From: Actinomycetota bacterium
GTDB taxonomy: Bacteria > Actinomycetota > Thermoleophilia > Solirubrobacterales > Solirubrobacteraceae
Direction: 5' to 3'
Assembly (NCBI GenBank): GCA_009699865.1
Contig: WLNJ01000011.1
Coordinates: 1-56,055, forward strand
Length of the DNA: 56,055 bases
Shown here: positions 34,462 through 44,354 of the stretch, in pieces
Position numbering within the stretch: the first letter of the stretch is position 1
How the letters are laid out: each line of letters begins with the position of its first letter
Made by a program: the position numbers and the translations under genes
Notes under the pieces: model-generated
Seen by the model: the letters and a program-made list of their open reading frames with translations, nothing else
Databases searched by the model: none
Told to the model about the DNA's origin: nothing

Positions 34462-35729
34462 TCGGTCGTTACTCACGCCCCGAGCTGTCGGCCCTGTGGA
34501 CTGACGAGGCCCGCATGGAGGCTTGGCGCAAGGTTGAGGTTGCCTGCGCCGAGGAGATTGAAGGACCAACCCCAGCGGACCTTGACGCCATCCGCGCAGC
34601 AACCTTCACGGTTGAGGAGGTTGCCGAGCGCGAGAAGGCCACTGACCACGATGTCGCCGCGTTTGTAGACACGCTCGCAGCCAGTGCCGGAGAGTCTGGA
34701 CGGTGGATCCATTATGGGTTGACGAGTTCCGATGTTCTAGACACTGCCCTTGCACTTCAGATCCAGGCGGCGGGGGAAATCATCGTTCCCGCGCAGGCCA
34801 AGTTGGTCAAGGCCTTGGTCGCTAGGGCAAGGGAACATGTCGACACAATCTGTGTTGGCCGGACCCACGGTGTTCACGCTGAGCCGACAACCTTTGGAAT
34901 CAAGCTCGCTGGCTTTGCTTTTGAGGCCCAGCGCAACCATGAACGGCTTGAGCGCGCGTTTGCCCAGTGTGCAACTGGCGCGATCAGCGGCGCAGTTGGA
35001 ACACACCAAGCACTTGGTCCTGACTTTGAGCGCCGCGTGCTGGACCGGCTGGGCATTCCTTCTGAGCCCGTATCCACACAAGTCGTTCCGCGTGACCGCC
35101 ACGCCGAACTGCTCAATGCGATCGCATTGGCAGGAGCCGGGATTGAGCGCTTTGCGATTGAGGTTCGGCACCTGCAGCGAACCGAGGTTGGTGAAGCCTC
35201 TGAACCATTTGCCAAGGGCAAGCAGAAGGGCTCCTCGGCGATGCCCCACAAGCGCAACCCGATCAAGTCCGAGAACCTCACCGGCCTTGCCCGACTGCTG
35301 CGCGGCTATGCCGTCGCCGGGATTGAGAATGTCGCCCTCTGGCACGAGCGCGACATCTCCCACAGTGCCCCGGAGCGGGTCATTCTTCCGGACGCAACGA
35401 TCCTGATCGACTACATGCTCTTCCGTGTGACAGCACTTGTCGAAGGCCTTGTTGTCAACGAGGAGCGGATGAAGGAGAACCTTGAGATCACCTACGGGGC
35501 TCTGTTCTCCCAGCGGTTACTGCTCGCTCTGGTTGAGTCAGGCACTTCGCGCGATGACGCTTACAGAATTGCCCAGCGCTTGGCTCAGAAGGCCTGGGAC
35601 GAGCGCACCCAGCTGCGCGGGCTTGTTGAGGCTGAAGGCCTTGGTCTTGACCTCGACACAATCTTTGACGCTGAAGCGTTCGTTCAGCACCGCGCCGAGC
35701 TCGTCTCGCGCCTTGACTCGATCGGCTGA
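34458..35729 (+). CDS. purB: adenylosuccinate lyase (423 aa)
   Basis: Cleaves SAICAR and adenylosuccinate. Fumarase/aspartase fold with [17 protein letters not shown] at the N-terminus, [15 protein letters not shown], and [16 protein letters not shown]. The signature loop is [18 protein letters not shown], with the catalytic Ser in the SS pair. The GTG start overlaps the purE stop (GTGA). Confidence 0.96.
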   Translation: MIGRYSRPELSALWTDEARMEAWRKVEVACAEEIEGPTPADLDAIRAATFTVEEVAEREKATDHDVAAFVDTLAASAGESGRWIHYGLTSSDVLDTALALQIQAAGEIIVPAQAKLVKALVARAREHVDTICVGRTHGVHAEPTTFGIKLAGFAFEAQRNHERLERAFAQCATGAISGAVGTHQALGPDFERRVLDRLGIPSEPVSTQVVPRDRHAELLNAIALAGAGIERFAIEVRHLQRTEVGEASEPFAKGKQKGSSAMPHKRNPIKSENLTGLARLLRGYAVAGIENVALWHERDISHSAPERVILPDATILIDYMLFRVTALVEGLVVNEERMKENLEITYGALFSQRLLLALVESGTSRDDAYRIAQRLAQKAWDERTQLRGLVEAEGLGLDLDTIFDAEAFVQHRAELVSRLDSIG

Positions 35730-35733
35730 TCAG

Positions 35734-36366
35734 ATGCCGGCAGTGCCGAAGCCAAACGAGGAGACGGTCACCCCTGTGTTCAGCGATGAGCTGGAAAAGT
35801 GGCTGGGCTCGGACAAGCCAAAGACGCTCGCTGGGCTTGAGGATGTGCTCGAAAAGCGCAGCTTCGCGGTACTGATCCTGTTCCTCATGTCGGTGCCAGC
35901 ACTGCCGCTCCCAACAGGCGGGGTCACTCATGTTTTCGAGGTGATCACGATCTTGCTCGGCCTGCAGATGGTTGCGGGCCTGAAGGCCATCTGGCTGCCG
36001 GCCAAATGGCGGCAGCGTGAGCTGGGAGAAGCTACAACGGGCAAGGCGCTGCCGTTCATCGTCAGGCGCGTGCGTTGGTTTGAAAAGCGCTCAAAGCCCC
36101 GTGGCCAGCAGATGCTGCAGTCTCGTTGGTTCTCCCGGGTGACAGGGGCTGTGGTGATCGCCTTCTCAGCAGGAGCCATGTTCGCGCCACCTTTCAGCGG
36201 ACTGGACACGCTTCCGGCCTTGGGTGCCGTTGTGCTCTGCCTCGGAGTGATTCTGGGCGACCTGTTCGTCTACTGCGCGGGCATCCTGATTGGCGTCGGC
36301 GGCATCAGCCTGGTGCTCTTCTTTGGTGCCGCTGTTGTGCATGGCGTGAAGATGCTCTTTCAATAA
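35734..36366 (+). CDS. ExoD-family membrane protein (210 aa)
   Basis: Matches the exopolysaccharide-synthesis ExoD family: SFAVLILFLMSVPALPLPTG, then VFEVITILLGLQMVAGLKAIW, LPAKWRQREL, and two C-terminal TM hairpins (LPALGAVVLCLGVILGD). The family was named from a rhizobial exopolysaccharide phenotype; its molecular function is unknown. It starts at the ATG 35734, four bases after purB, and 63 bases before purC, so it rides in the purine transcript. Confidence 0.85.
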   Translation: MPAVPKPNEETVTPVFSDELEKWLGSDKPKTLAGLEDVLEKRSFAVLILFLMSVPALPLPTGGVTHVFEVITILLGLQMVAGLKAIWLPAKWRQRELGEATTGKALPFIVRRVRWFEKRSKPRGQQMLQSRWFSRVTGAVVIAFSAGAMFAPPFSGLDTLPALGAVVLCLGVILGDLFVYCAGILIGVGGISLVLFFGAAVVHGVKMLFQ

Positions 36367-36429
36367 GCGGTTTGACCACCCCGCACAGAGCGGAAATCGG
36401 GGAAAAGCACCTCCGAACGCATTGGTAAT

Positions 36430-37323
36430 GTGGCTCCAGTGACCGCACTCGCAGACCTCTCGCTGATTTCGTCAGGCAAGGTCCGCGACATCTATGCGGT
36501 GGGCGACGACAAGCTGCTTCTCGTCGCAAGCGATCGGGTGTCCACATTTGACGCCGTTCACCCGAATGAGATCTCCGGGAAGGGCGCTGTCCTGACAGCG
36601 ATTTCAGCGTTCTGGTTTGACCGCATTGCCGGACTTGTCTCCAATCACACGGTGTCCGTTGCCGATGGCGTGCCCGACGAAGTTCGAGGCAGAGGAGTGC
36701 TCGTCCGCAAGCTTGAGATGCTGCCGGTCGAATGTGTTGTTCGGGGTTATCTGGCCGGGTCAGGCTGGGCGGAATACCAACAGTCGGGCACTGTCTGCGG
36801 CGTAGCGTTACCGGAAGGCCTCCAAGAGTCCTCGCAGCTGCCGGAGCCGATCTTCACCCCAGCAACCAAGGCTGATGTTGGTGACCACGACGAGAACATT
36901 GACTTCGACACCGCCTGCGGCATTGTCGGGGACCGCGACCTGATGACCAAAGTTCGCGACCTCTCAATCGAGATCTACAACGAAGGCGCCCAGTACGCAA
37001 GGACGCGCGGGATCATTCTCGCCGACACAAAGTTTGAATTTGGCCTTGATGAGGATGGAGTCCTGACGATTGGCGATGAAGTCCTCACTCCCGACTCCTC
37101 CCGCTTCTGGCCTGCCGACGAGTACGAGCCGGGCCGTGGCCAAGCCTCCTTCGACAAACAGATTGTTCGGGACTGGGCAGTGTCAACGGGCTGGGACAAG
37201 ACACCACCAGCGCCCGAGATTCCAGAAGAAGTTGTCAACGCAACCCGCGCCCGCTACCTAGAGGCGTACGAACTCCTGACAGGAGAGCCACTTCAAGTGT
37301 GGCTGGAGAGGACCAAACCGTGA
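36430..37323 (+). CDS. purC: SAICAR synthase (297 aa)
   Basis: Joins CAIR and aspartate. SSGKVRDIYAVGDDKLLLVA is the ATP P-loop-like start; VECVVRGYLAGSGWAEYQ and IFTPATKADVGDHDENI are family hallmarks. DTKFEFGLDEDG and TPDSSRFWPADEYEPG follow. This is the longer (~300-residue) form. GTG start at 36430. Its stop overlaps the purS GTG (GTGA). Confidence 0.96.
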   Translation: MAPVTALADLSLISSGKVRDIYAVGDDKLLLVASDRVSTFDAVHPNEISGKGAVLTAISAFWFDRIAGLVSNHTVSVADGVPDEVRGRGVLVRKLEMLPVECVVRGYLAGSGWAEYQQSGTVCGVALPEGLQESSQLPEPIFTPATKADVGDHDENIDFDTACGIVGDRDLMTKVRDLSIEIYNEGAQYARTRGIILADTKFEFGLDEDGVLTIGDEVLTPDSSRFWPADEYEPGRGQASFDKQIVRDWAVSTGWDKTPPAPEIPEEVVNATRARYLEAYELLTGEPLQVWLERTKP

Positions 37324-37547
37324 AAGTTCTAGTGCTCATCCGTCCCAAGCAGGGGATCCTCGACCCACAAGGCCAGACGGTCGAACGTGCGCTACCCGCA
37401 CTCGGCTTTGAAGGAGTCACCGATGTCCGCATTGGTCGCCTTGTTGAACTTGAGGTCACAGACCCGTCCAAGCTCGACGAGCTTTGTGAGCAGCTGCTCG
37501 CAAACACGTTGATCGAAGATTTCGAAATCCAGATCCAAGAGGACTGA
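37320..37547 (+). CDS. purS: FGAM synthase subunit PurS (75 aa)
   Basis: Small structural subunit bridging PurL and PurQ. Sequence VLVLIRPKQGILDPQGQTVE, ALGFEGVTDVRIGRLVEL and a C-terminal helix ending in EIQIQED are typical. Start GTG at 37320, overlapping purC. Three bases before purQ. Its presence fits the short PurL encoded downstream. Confidence 0.94.
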   Translation: MKVLVLIRPKQGILDPQGQTVERALPALGFEGVTDVRIGRLVELEVTDPSKLDELCEQLLANTLIEDFEIQIQED

Positions 37548-37550
37548 CAC

Positions 37551-38231
37551 TTGCGCATCGGGGTTGTTCGCTTTCCAGGGTCGTGTGATGAGGTTGACGC
37601 GCTTGACGCGTGCGCCATGGTCGCTGACGCAGAGCTGCTCTGGCACGGACGCACCGACCTTGATGGCGTTGACGCCGTCGTTGTTCCCGGAGGGTTCTCC
37701 TACGGTGACTATCTGCGCCCAGGTGCGATCGCCCGGTTCTCGCCAGTGATGAAGGCTGTCGCCGACTTTGCCGCTGAGGGTGGCCCCGTGCTTGGCATCT
37801 GCAATGGCTTTCAAGTGCTCTGCGAGGCAGGGCTGCTCCCCGGAGCGCTGCTGACCAACAGCGGCTTACGTTTTCTCTGCAAGCAGGTGGACATCATTGT
37901 CGAGCGCCCCGGCACCCCTTGGACAGCGGACTGTGAGGCGGGTGAACGGCTTTCGATTCCCGTCAAGCACATGAGCGGCCGCTGGCATGCAGATGAGGCA
38001 ACCGTCGCTGAGCTTGAGGCTGAAGGCCGGATCGTCTTCCGTTACGCGCCAGGCGATAACCCGAATGGGTCTACTTCCGACGTTGCTGGCGTCTGCTCCG
38101 CTGCGGGCAATGTTGTTGGTCTGATGCCTCACCCTGAGCACGCCGTTGATGCCCTCACGGGCTCCGCTGATGGACTCAAACTGTTCTCCTCAATTCTGAA
38201 CGGGGGCGACCGTGTCGGAACAGCAGGCTGA
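37551..38231 (+). CDS. purQ: FGAM synthase glutaminase subunit PurQ (226 aa)
   Basis: Class I glutamine amidotransferase supplying ammonia to PurL. RIGVVRFPGSCDEVDAL at the N-terminus, VPGGFSYGDYLRPGAIA oxyanion region, nucleophile LGICNGFQVLCEAGLL, and the His/Glu pair in LMPHPEHAV. The start is TTG at 37551 with AGAGGA 8 bases upstream. Overlaps purL by 20 bases. Confidence 0.95.
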   Translation: MRIGVVRFPGSCDEVDALDACAMVADAELLWHGRTDLDGVDAVVVPGGFSYGDYLRPGAIARFSPVMKAVADFAAEGGPVLGICNGFQVLCEAGLLPGALLTNSGLRFLCKQVDIIVERPGTPWTADCEAGERLSIPVKHMSGRWHADEATVAELEAEGRIVFRYAPGDNPNGSTSDVAGVCSAAGNVVGLMPHPEHAVDALTGSADGLKLFSSILNGGDRVGTAG

Positions 38232-40419
38232 GTCACTCCCAGGTGTTGATCGTGCTGTCGAGCTTGGCCTGACTAAGCCTGAGTACGCACGCATCGTTGA
38301 ACTGATCGCCCGCGAGCCCAATGAGGTTGAGCTGGCGATGTTCTCACTCCTGTGGAGCGAGCACTGCGCCTACAAGCACTCCAAGAAGGTCTTGCGACGA
38401 CTTCCAACTGAGGGCGATCGCCTGTTGATGGGCGTGGGTGAGAACGCCGGCGCAGTTGAGGTCGCGGGTCTTGCTGTTGCGTTCAAGGTTGAGTCCCACA
38501 ACCACCCGAGCGCGGTCGAGCCCTTCCAAGGTGCTGCCACCGGTGTTGGCGGAATCCTGCGCGATGTGATCGCGCTGGGCGCCCGCCCGATCGCGATGCT
38601 CAACTCCCTGCGCTTCGGCCATCCCTCCTCGCCTCGCTCACGCTGGCTGCTTGACCGGGCCGTGGCTGGCATCGGCCATTACGGCAATTCGATTGGCGTT
38701 GCGACTGTTGGGGGCGAGATCCACTTTGACCCTTCTTATGAGTCCAACTGTCTGATCAACGCGATGTGCGTGGGGATCGCTGACCCGGACCGGTTGATGC
38801 GCTGTGCTGCCACAGGCGTTGGCAACAGGGTGATCCTGTTCGGCGCCTTGACTGGCCGCGATGGAATTGGTGGCGCCAGTGTTCTTGCCAGCGCTGAGCT
38901 GGGCGACGACGATGCCGACAAGCGGCCAACCGTTCAGATTGGCGATCCGTTCGCCGAGAAGAAGGTGCTTGAGGCAAGCCTTGAGCTGATCGACGCTGAC
39001 CTGCTTGTTGCCCTTCAGGACTTGGGTGCTGCCGGTCTTACTTCTTCGGCTTCCGAGATGGCAGCCCAAGGTGGGGTTGGCCTCGATATTGATGTCGCCA
39101 ATGTTCCGCTCCGAGAACAAGGCATGGAGCCGTTCGAGATCATGGTCAGCGAGTCACAGGAGCGCATGCTTGCCATCGTCGAACCCTCGAAGGTTGCCGC
39201 GGTACTTGAAGTCTGCGAGCGCTGGGAGCTGTTGGCCAGCGACATTGGCGAGGTCACCGAAGGCGACCGAATGAGGATTCTTGTTGGCGACAATGTGGTC
39301 GGCGACATTCCTGTCACCACACTTGTTGATGACTGCCCGCTCTACGACCTTGCGCCGGCTCCACCAGAGCACGGTCTCTACCCAGCACCTCCCGCAGACC
39401 TGCCCGAGGAGGCTGACCACCGCGACACGCTGATCGCTCTGCTCAGCGGGGCCAACATCGCCTCACGCCGTCCCGTCTTCCAGCAGTACGACCAGATCGT
39501 CCAGGCCAGAACCGTACGCAGGCCTGATGAGGCCGACGCGGCCGTGCTCGCCCTCCCTGTTGGCGAGAATGGAATTCGGCCAGCGATCGCAGTGTCAATT
39601 GACGGCAATGCTCGACGCGTGGCGGCCAACCCTGAAGGGGGAGCATTGGAAGCCGTTCTTGAGTGCGCAGCGAACCTTGCGTGTGTCGGTGCGGAACCAC
39701 TCGGTCTTACCAACTGCCTCAACTTTGGCAACCCGGAGAAGCCACATGTTGCCTGGCAGTTGATCAACTCGGTAGAGGGCATTGCAGTCGGCTGCGAGGC
39801 CCTCGGCATCCCCGTCGTCGGTGGCAATGTTTCGCTTTACAACGAAGGTCCAGACGGGCCAATTCTGCCCACCCCTGTGATTGGCATGGTCGGCGAGATG
39901 CCCGATGCCACCAAGACTTCCAGCAGCGGATTCCTCACTGACGGTCAGGCCGTCGCACTTGTTGGTCCCTTCTCACCCAACCTTGTGTCGTCTGAACTCG
40001 CTGCCCGCCGTGGTCAGGCACCACAGGGTGAACTTCCAAGCCTTGACATCAGCGCTGTTATCGCAGCGCACCATGCTGTCCGGGATGGCGTCCGGAGTGG
40101 GGCGATCCAGACCGCACATGACATCAGCGAGGGTGGCTTGGGCGTTGCGCTCGCCGAGTGCACCGCAGTTGCCGGTATCGGCTGTGACGTGACGCTGCCC
40201 GAGTTCACTGACGCGGCGCTCTTTGGCGAGTCACCAGGGCAAGGATTTGTGATCGCCGGTGACGCCGCTGCGATCGCCGCAATTCCGGGCGCACGCGTAG
40301 TTGGCACAACAGGTGGGGGCAACCTTGTGGTCTCTGCGGAAGACGGGGCGAGCTTCTCAGTTCCCGTCGCTGAAGTTCAAGCAGCGCGCGATGGCGGCCT
40401 GACCGCCTATCTCCCATGA
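38212..40419 (+). CDS. purL: FGAM synthase large subunit PurL (735 aa)
   Basis: ATP-dependent amidation of FGAR to FGAM. Short PurL type that works with PurS and PurQ. LLWSEHCAYKHSKKVLRRLP is the N-terminal signature, followed by FKVESHNHPSAVEPFQGAAT and GGEIHFDPSYESNCL. The second half repeats the AIRS-like fold (LTNCLNFGNPEKPH; VVGGNVSLYNEGP). GTG start inside purQ. Confidence 0.96.
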   Translation: MSEQQAESLPGVDRAVELGLTKPEYARIVELIAREPNEVELAMFSLLWSEHCAYKHSKKVLRRLPTEGDRLLMGVGENAGAVEVAGLAVAFKVESHNHPSAVEPFQGAATGVGGILRDVIALGARPIAMLNSLRFGHPSSPRSRWLLDRAVAGIGHYGNSIGVATVGGEIHFDPSYESNCLINAMCVGIADPDRLMRCAATGVGNRVILFGALTGRDGIGGASVLASAELGDDDADKRPTVQIGDPFAEKKVLEASLELIDADLLVALQDLGAAGLTSSASEMAAQGGVGLDIDVANVPLREQGMEPFEIMVSESQERMLAIVEPSKVAAVLEVCERWELLASDIGEVTEGDRMRILVGDNVVGDIPVTTLVDDCPLYDLAPAPPEHGLYPAPPADLPEEADHRDTLIALLSGANIASRRPVFQQYDQIVQARTVRRPDEADAAVLALPVGENGIRPAIAVSIDGNARRVAANPEGGALEAVLECAANLACVGAEPLGLTNCLNFGNPEKPHVAWQLINSVEGIAVGCEALGIPVVGGNVSLYNEGPDGPILPTPVIGMVGEMPDATKTSSSGFLTDGQAVALVGPFSPNLVSSELAARRGQAPQGELPSLDISAVIAAHHAVRDGVRSGAIQTAHDISEGGLGVALAECTAVAGIGCDVTLPEFTDAALFGESPGQGFVIAGDAAAIAAIPGARVVGTTGGGNLVVSAEDGASFSVPVAEVQAARDGGLTAYLP

Positions 40420-40465
40420 CCTTCGTTGCTACGCTCACTACTCGGACGATCGGCTAAACCCGAAC

Positions 40466-41911
40466 GTGAACTCCGTGGCCTCAACCCCAGCTGACACCCG
40501 TGAAGGACCGCGGGACGAGTGTGGCGTCTTTGGAATTGTCGCCCCCGGTCTCGAAGTCTCCAAGTACGCGTACTTGGCCCTTTACGCCCTTCAGCACCGT
40601 GGCCAGGAGGCAGCTGGCATTGCCGCCGCTCACCTCGGAGGCAACATCCTCACGCTGCGCGACACAGGCCTTGTTGCCCAGGTCTTTGACCAGAACGCAC
40701 TTGGCTCCCTGGACGGCGACCTTGCGATTGGCCATGTTCGTTACTCGACGACTGGCTCATCGGCATGGGAGAACACCCAGCCGATCTACCGCTCTGACCG
40801 TCGCGAGCTGGCGCTGGCTCACAACGGGAACCTGACCGGCGTTACCGAGCTCCGCGATGAGCTTGTTGCTGCCGGTGTAGAGCTTCGTTCCACCTCAGAC
40901 ACGGAGTTGATGGCGGCTCTGCTCTCCACTCACGAGGCCGACACACTCGAGGACGCCGTCGTCGACATTCTGCCGCGGCTTAGCGGTGCCTTCTCAACCG
41001 TTGTGATGACCCAAGACTGCGTCGTCGCATTCCGTGATCCGCTCGGCATCCGCCCACTTGTTTTGGGAATGATCGACGGGAACTACTGCGTTGCCAGCGA
41101 GAGCTGCGCCTTCGACATCATGGGCGCTGAGTACCTGCGCGAGGTTGAGCCCGGTGAGGTCGTCACGATCGTCCCCGGTGGCATCCGCACCCGGATGGCG
41201 GTGGACTCGCCACGTAAGGCGTTCTGCCTGTTTGAGTACATCTACTTCGCCCGGCCAGACTCTCGCATGGGCGGCACAGTCCTGCAGGCTGCGCGCGGCC
41301 GGATGGGTGAAATTCTCGCCCGCGAGGCTCCGGTGGACGCAGATCTCGTTATTGCCGTTCCCGATTCAGGCAACCCTGCGGCGCGTGGCTACGCCCGCGG
41401 CAGTGGCTTGCCGCAGGACGATGGTTTTGTCAAGAACCGTTACGTCGCTAGGACATTCATCCAGCCAGGTCAGGCACTGCGCCAGCATGGCCTGAGGATG
41501 AAGTTCAACCCTCTGCCGGAGATCGTCGCCGGCAAGCGGTTGGTTGTCGTGGACGACTCAATTGTTCGCGGGAACACAACCCGGCAGATCGTTCAGATGT
41601 TGCGAGATGCCGGAGCAAGCGAGGTGCACTTGCGGATCAGCGCGCCGCCGATCCGCCATCCCTGCCACTTCGGGATTGACATGCCCACCCGTGAGGAGAT
41701 GGCAGCGCACAACAAGACTGTGGATGAGATCGCCGCCGACATCGGCGCTGATTCGCTTGCCTACATTTCCCTTGAAGGCGTCTACGAGGCAATTGGTGGC
41801 GAACGGGCAAATCACTGCGACGCATGCTTCACAGGTGACTACCCGCTTGGGGCTGGAGCGGGCACTGACAAGTACGCCCTTGAGGCAGCCGACTCAACCC
41901 CTCCTGCGTGA
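40466..41911 (+). CDS. purF: amidophosphoribosyltransferase (481 aa)
   Basis: Commits PRPP to purine synthesis. An 18-residue propeptide precedes the catalytic Cys19 in DECGVFGI, exposed by self-cleavage. The Ntn domain has ALQHRGQEAAGIA; the PRPP loop is VVVDDSIVRGNTTRQI. FCLFEYIYFARPDS, PCHFGIDMP and the late CDACF cysteines suggest the B. subtilis-type 4Fe-4S enzyme. GTG at 40466 is taken as start; GTG at 40475 is an alternative. Overlaps recQ (GTGA). Confidence 0.95.
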   Translation: MNSVASTPADTREGPRDECGVFGIVAPGLEVSKYAYLALYALQHRGQEAAGIAAAHLGGNILTLRDTGLVAQVFDQNALGSLDGDLAIGHVRYSTTGSSAWENTQPIYRSDRRELALAHNGNLTGVTELRDELVAAGVELRSTSDTELMAALLSTHEADTLEDAVVDILPRLSGAFSTVVMTQDCVVAFRDPLGIRPLVLGMIDGNYCVASESCAFDIMGAEYLREVEPGEVVTIVPGGIRTRMAVDSPRKAFCLFEYIYFARPDSRMGGTVLQAARGRMGEILAREAPVDADLVIAVPDSGNPAARGYARGSGLPQDDGFVKNRYVARTFIQPGQALRQHGLRMKFNPLPEIVAGKRLVVVDDSIVRGNTTRQIVQMLRDAGASEVHLRISAPPIRHPCHFGIDMPTREEMAAHNKTVDEIAADIGADSLAYISLEGVYEAIGGERANHCDACFTGDYPLGAGAGTDKYALEAADSTPPA

Positions 41912-43719
41912 GCGGTCTTGACGCTCGCATCCCGGAGCTCCTAGCCCGGTTTGGGCATACGGGTTTCCGCCCGGGCCAAGAGGCAGCTGTTACGGCTGCG
42001 CTTGCCGGACGGGATGTTCTTGCGGTGATGCCTACAGGCGCCGGGAAGTCTCTCTGTTACCAACTCCCAGCGCTCGCATCAGAGGGCTTGACCCTTGTTG
42101 TCAGCCCGCTTGTCGCCCTGATGGACGACCAGATCAGCTCCCTCCAACATGTCGCACCGGGCGAGGTTGCCGCGGTACACGGCTTGCGAGATCAGGAGGA
42201 CAACGACTACGCCCTTGCGCAAGCCGCTGAAGGCAAGCTGCGCCTCCTCTACCTCGCGCCGGAGCGCCTTGCCAACGCCCGCGCAACCAGTGCGCTGAAA
42301 GCGTGCAAGCTAGAGCGGGTGGTTGTCGACGAGGCGCACTGTGTCTCGTCGTGGGGCCATGACTTCCGCCCCGACTATTTCCGCCTTGGGGAGGCCGCCC
42401 GCCGGCTTGGAGCCGACAGGATCTCTGCTTTCACTGCCACGGCCACAGACCAGGTCACAGAGGACATTGCCCGCCGCCTTGGGCTGAGCGACCCAGAGGT
42501 AGTGCGGACAGGCTTCAACCGACCGAACATCTCACTGACCGCGATGACCTGCCAGGGCCGCCCCGATGAGGAGGCCTGCCTGAAGCAGCTTCTAGAGGCC
42601 CCTGAGAGCCGTCCCGCGATTGTCTATGCGGGTACCCGCAAACAGACCGGCGAGGTCGCGAAGATGCTTAAGAAGCACTTGGGCGTGAGGGTCGAGGCCT
42701 ACCACGCTGGTCTAGAGCGCAAGTCCCGCGGGGAGATCCAACGCCGGTTCATGGGCGGTGAAACCGAAGTCGTTGTAGCAACCAACGCTTTTGGCATGGG
42801 TGTCGATAAGGCAGATGTGCGCACGGTCGTCCATGTGGCAGTCCCCGGGTCACTGGAAGCGCTCTACCAGGAGGCTGGCCGTGGTGGGCGCGATGGGCTT
42901 CCATCGCGGGCTGTTCTGCTGGCCGAGCCGCGTGACCGCAGCCTGCACGTCCACTTCATCAAGAGCGCGACAGTCGAGGATGACCAGCTCAAGAGCCTTG
43001 TCCGCCTGCTTCGTGCAGCGGCAGACGATCGGGGTTTGGCGAAGATCACTGCGAGGTCAGCCGCCGGTGCCTGCGGGGGCGGGTCCGAGCGGGCAACAGC
43101 CGCACTTGGCCACCTTGCGTTTGCTGGTGTCCTGACACCAATCCCGTCGCCCCCAGGCGAGGTTTCCGTCAGGTTTGCCGGTGAGCTGGACGAGGCTGCT
43201 CTTGCCCGATCACGAGCAGCGGCCCGTGATGCCGAAAAGCTCCGGTGGCGACGCTACAACGAGGTTTGGGGATATGTCGATGGTGAGACATGTCGCAGGA
43301 GAGCAGTCCTTGACCACTTCGGCGACACGCGCGAGCCAGTATCTGAGGGGCCATGCTGCGATGTGTGTGACAAGTCGCTGGTGCCCAAGGGCGCCCCGGC
43401 TGGCGCAGGCGCAACGCGAACAAAGGGCGGACTTCGTCGGGTTGTCGTATCAGCAGAGGACATTGATGGGCTCGAGGCTGCCCTTCTGGCCACGGTCAGA
43501 GACGCCACGCCCACGGTCGGCAGGACACGCCTTGTCGAGATCATGCGCGGGTCTCAGTCCAAGTCACTGCTTACAAGCGGGCAGGACCAGCTCGAGCATT
43601 ACGGCGAGTACTCCCACCTCAGCAAGGACATCGTCCTTACCGTGGTTGACGACACGATCACTGCCGGCCGCCTGGTGTCAACGGGTGGCAGTTATCCCAA
43701 ATTGAAGTTGGCCGCATGA
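41908..43719 (+). CDS. recQ: RecQ-family DNA helicase (603 aa)
   Basis: 3'-5' helicase of recombination repair. Walker A MPTGAGKSLCYQLP, the DEAH box in VVVDEAHCVSSWGHDFRPDY (aromatic loop included), TATATDQV, and motif VI region EAGRGGRDGLPS. The zinc-binding subdomain has C-RRRAVLDHFGD and CCDVCDKS. A winged-helix/RQC-like C-terminus follows; no HRDC domain. Its GTG overlaps the purF stop and its stop overlaps the purN ATG, so it is fully embedded in the purine operon where purM is common. Confidence 0.93.
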   Translation: MSGLDARIPELLARFGHTGFRPGQEAAVTAALAGRDVLAVMPTGAGKSLCYQLPALASEGLTLVVSPLVALMDDQISSLQHVAPGEVAAVHGLRDQEDNDYALAQAAEGKLRLLYLAPERLANARATSALKACKLERVVVDEAHCVSSWGHDFRPDYFRLGEAARRLGADRISAFTATATDQVTEDIARRLGLSDPEVVRTGFNRPNISLTAMTCQGRPDEEACLKQLLEAPESRPAIVYAGTRKQTGEVAKMLKKHLGVRVEAYHAGLERKSRGEIQRRFMGGETEVVVATNAFGMGVDKADVRTVVHVAVPGSLEALYQEAGRGGRDGLPSRAVLLAEPRDRSLHVHFIKSATVEDDQLKSLVRLLRAAADDRGLAKITARSAAGACGGGSERATAALGHLAFAGVLTPIPSPPGEVSVRFAGELDEAALARSRAAARDAEKLRWRRYNEVWGYVDGETCRRRAVLDHFGDTREPVSEGPCCDVCDKSLVPKGAPAGAGATRTKGGLRRVVVSAEDIDGLEAALLATVRDATPTVGRTRLVEIMRGSQSKSLLTSGQDQLEHYGEYSHLSKDIVLTVVDDTITAGRLVSTGGSYPKLKLAA

Positions 43720-44342
43720 GCTTTGGCGAAGAGGATCTGGGAACGACAGGACCACTGCTCCCCGGGCACGTGTCCAAGGTGGCGGTCCTTGCGTCGGGCG
43801 AGGGGACAAACCTGCAGGCCTTGATCGACTCGCTCGGCGAGGACCCAATCGTGGAAATCGTTGCTTTTGTGGCTTCCCGCGAGGATGCTCCCGCTCTGAC
43901 ACGCGCGCAAGCTGCTGGTATTTCCACCAAGGTCTTTGACAAGGCGGATTTCGCCAACCGGCCCACCCGCGACCTTGCCCTCGCGGCCTGGCTTATTGGC
44001 CAAGGAGTCGGACTGGTCGTGCTGGCTGGCTGGATGGAGCTGCTCACAGCGACCCTGCTCGACGCCTTCCCGGACCGTGTTGTCAACGTTCACCCGTCGC
44101 TGTTACCGGAGTTCCCAGGCATGGATGCCGTGGGGCAGGCTGTTGCTGCGGGCGCTGAGCGGATCGGGGTGACGGTTCACCTTGTTGATGAAGGCGTCGA
44201 CACCGGGCGTGTACTGATGCAGGAAGGTATTGACCTACCGGCCGGTGCGACCGCCGAAGAAGCCGCTGAGTTGCTGCGCCCGATCGAACACCGCCTCCTC
44301 CCTGAGGCTGTCAGAGCTCTTGCCAGTGGTCGGCTGGCATAG
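43716..44342 (+). CDS. purN: phosphoribosylglycinamide formyltransferase (208 aa)
   Basis: Folate-dependent GAR transformylase. VAVLASGEGTNLQALIDSLG, then the catalytic region VVNVHPSLLPEFPGMDAVGQ with Asn-His, and VTVHLVDEGVDTGRVLMQEG with the Asp. An N-terminal extension of about 20 residues precedes the fold. ATGA overlap with recQ; 12 bases before purH. Confidence 0.95.
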   Translation: MSFGEEDLGTTGPLLPGHVSKVAVLASGEGTNLQALIDSLGEDPIVEIVAFVASREDAPALTRAQAAGISTKVFDKADFANRPTRDLALAAWLIGQGVGLVVLAGWMELLTATLLDAFPDRVVNVHPSLLPEFPGMDAVGQAVAAGAERIGVTVHLVDEGVDTGRVLMQEGIDLPAGATAEEAAELLRPIEHRLLPEAVRALASGRLA

Positions 44343-44354
44343 GATCGCGTTGAG

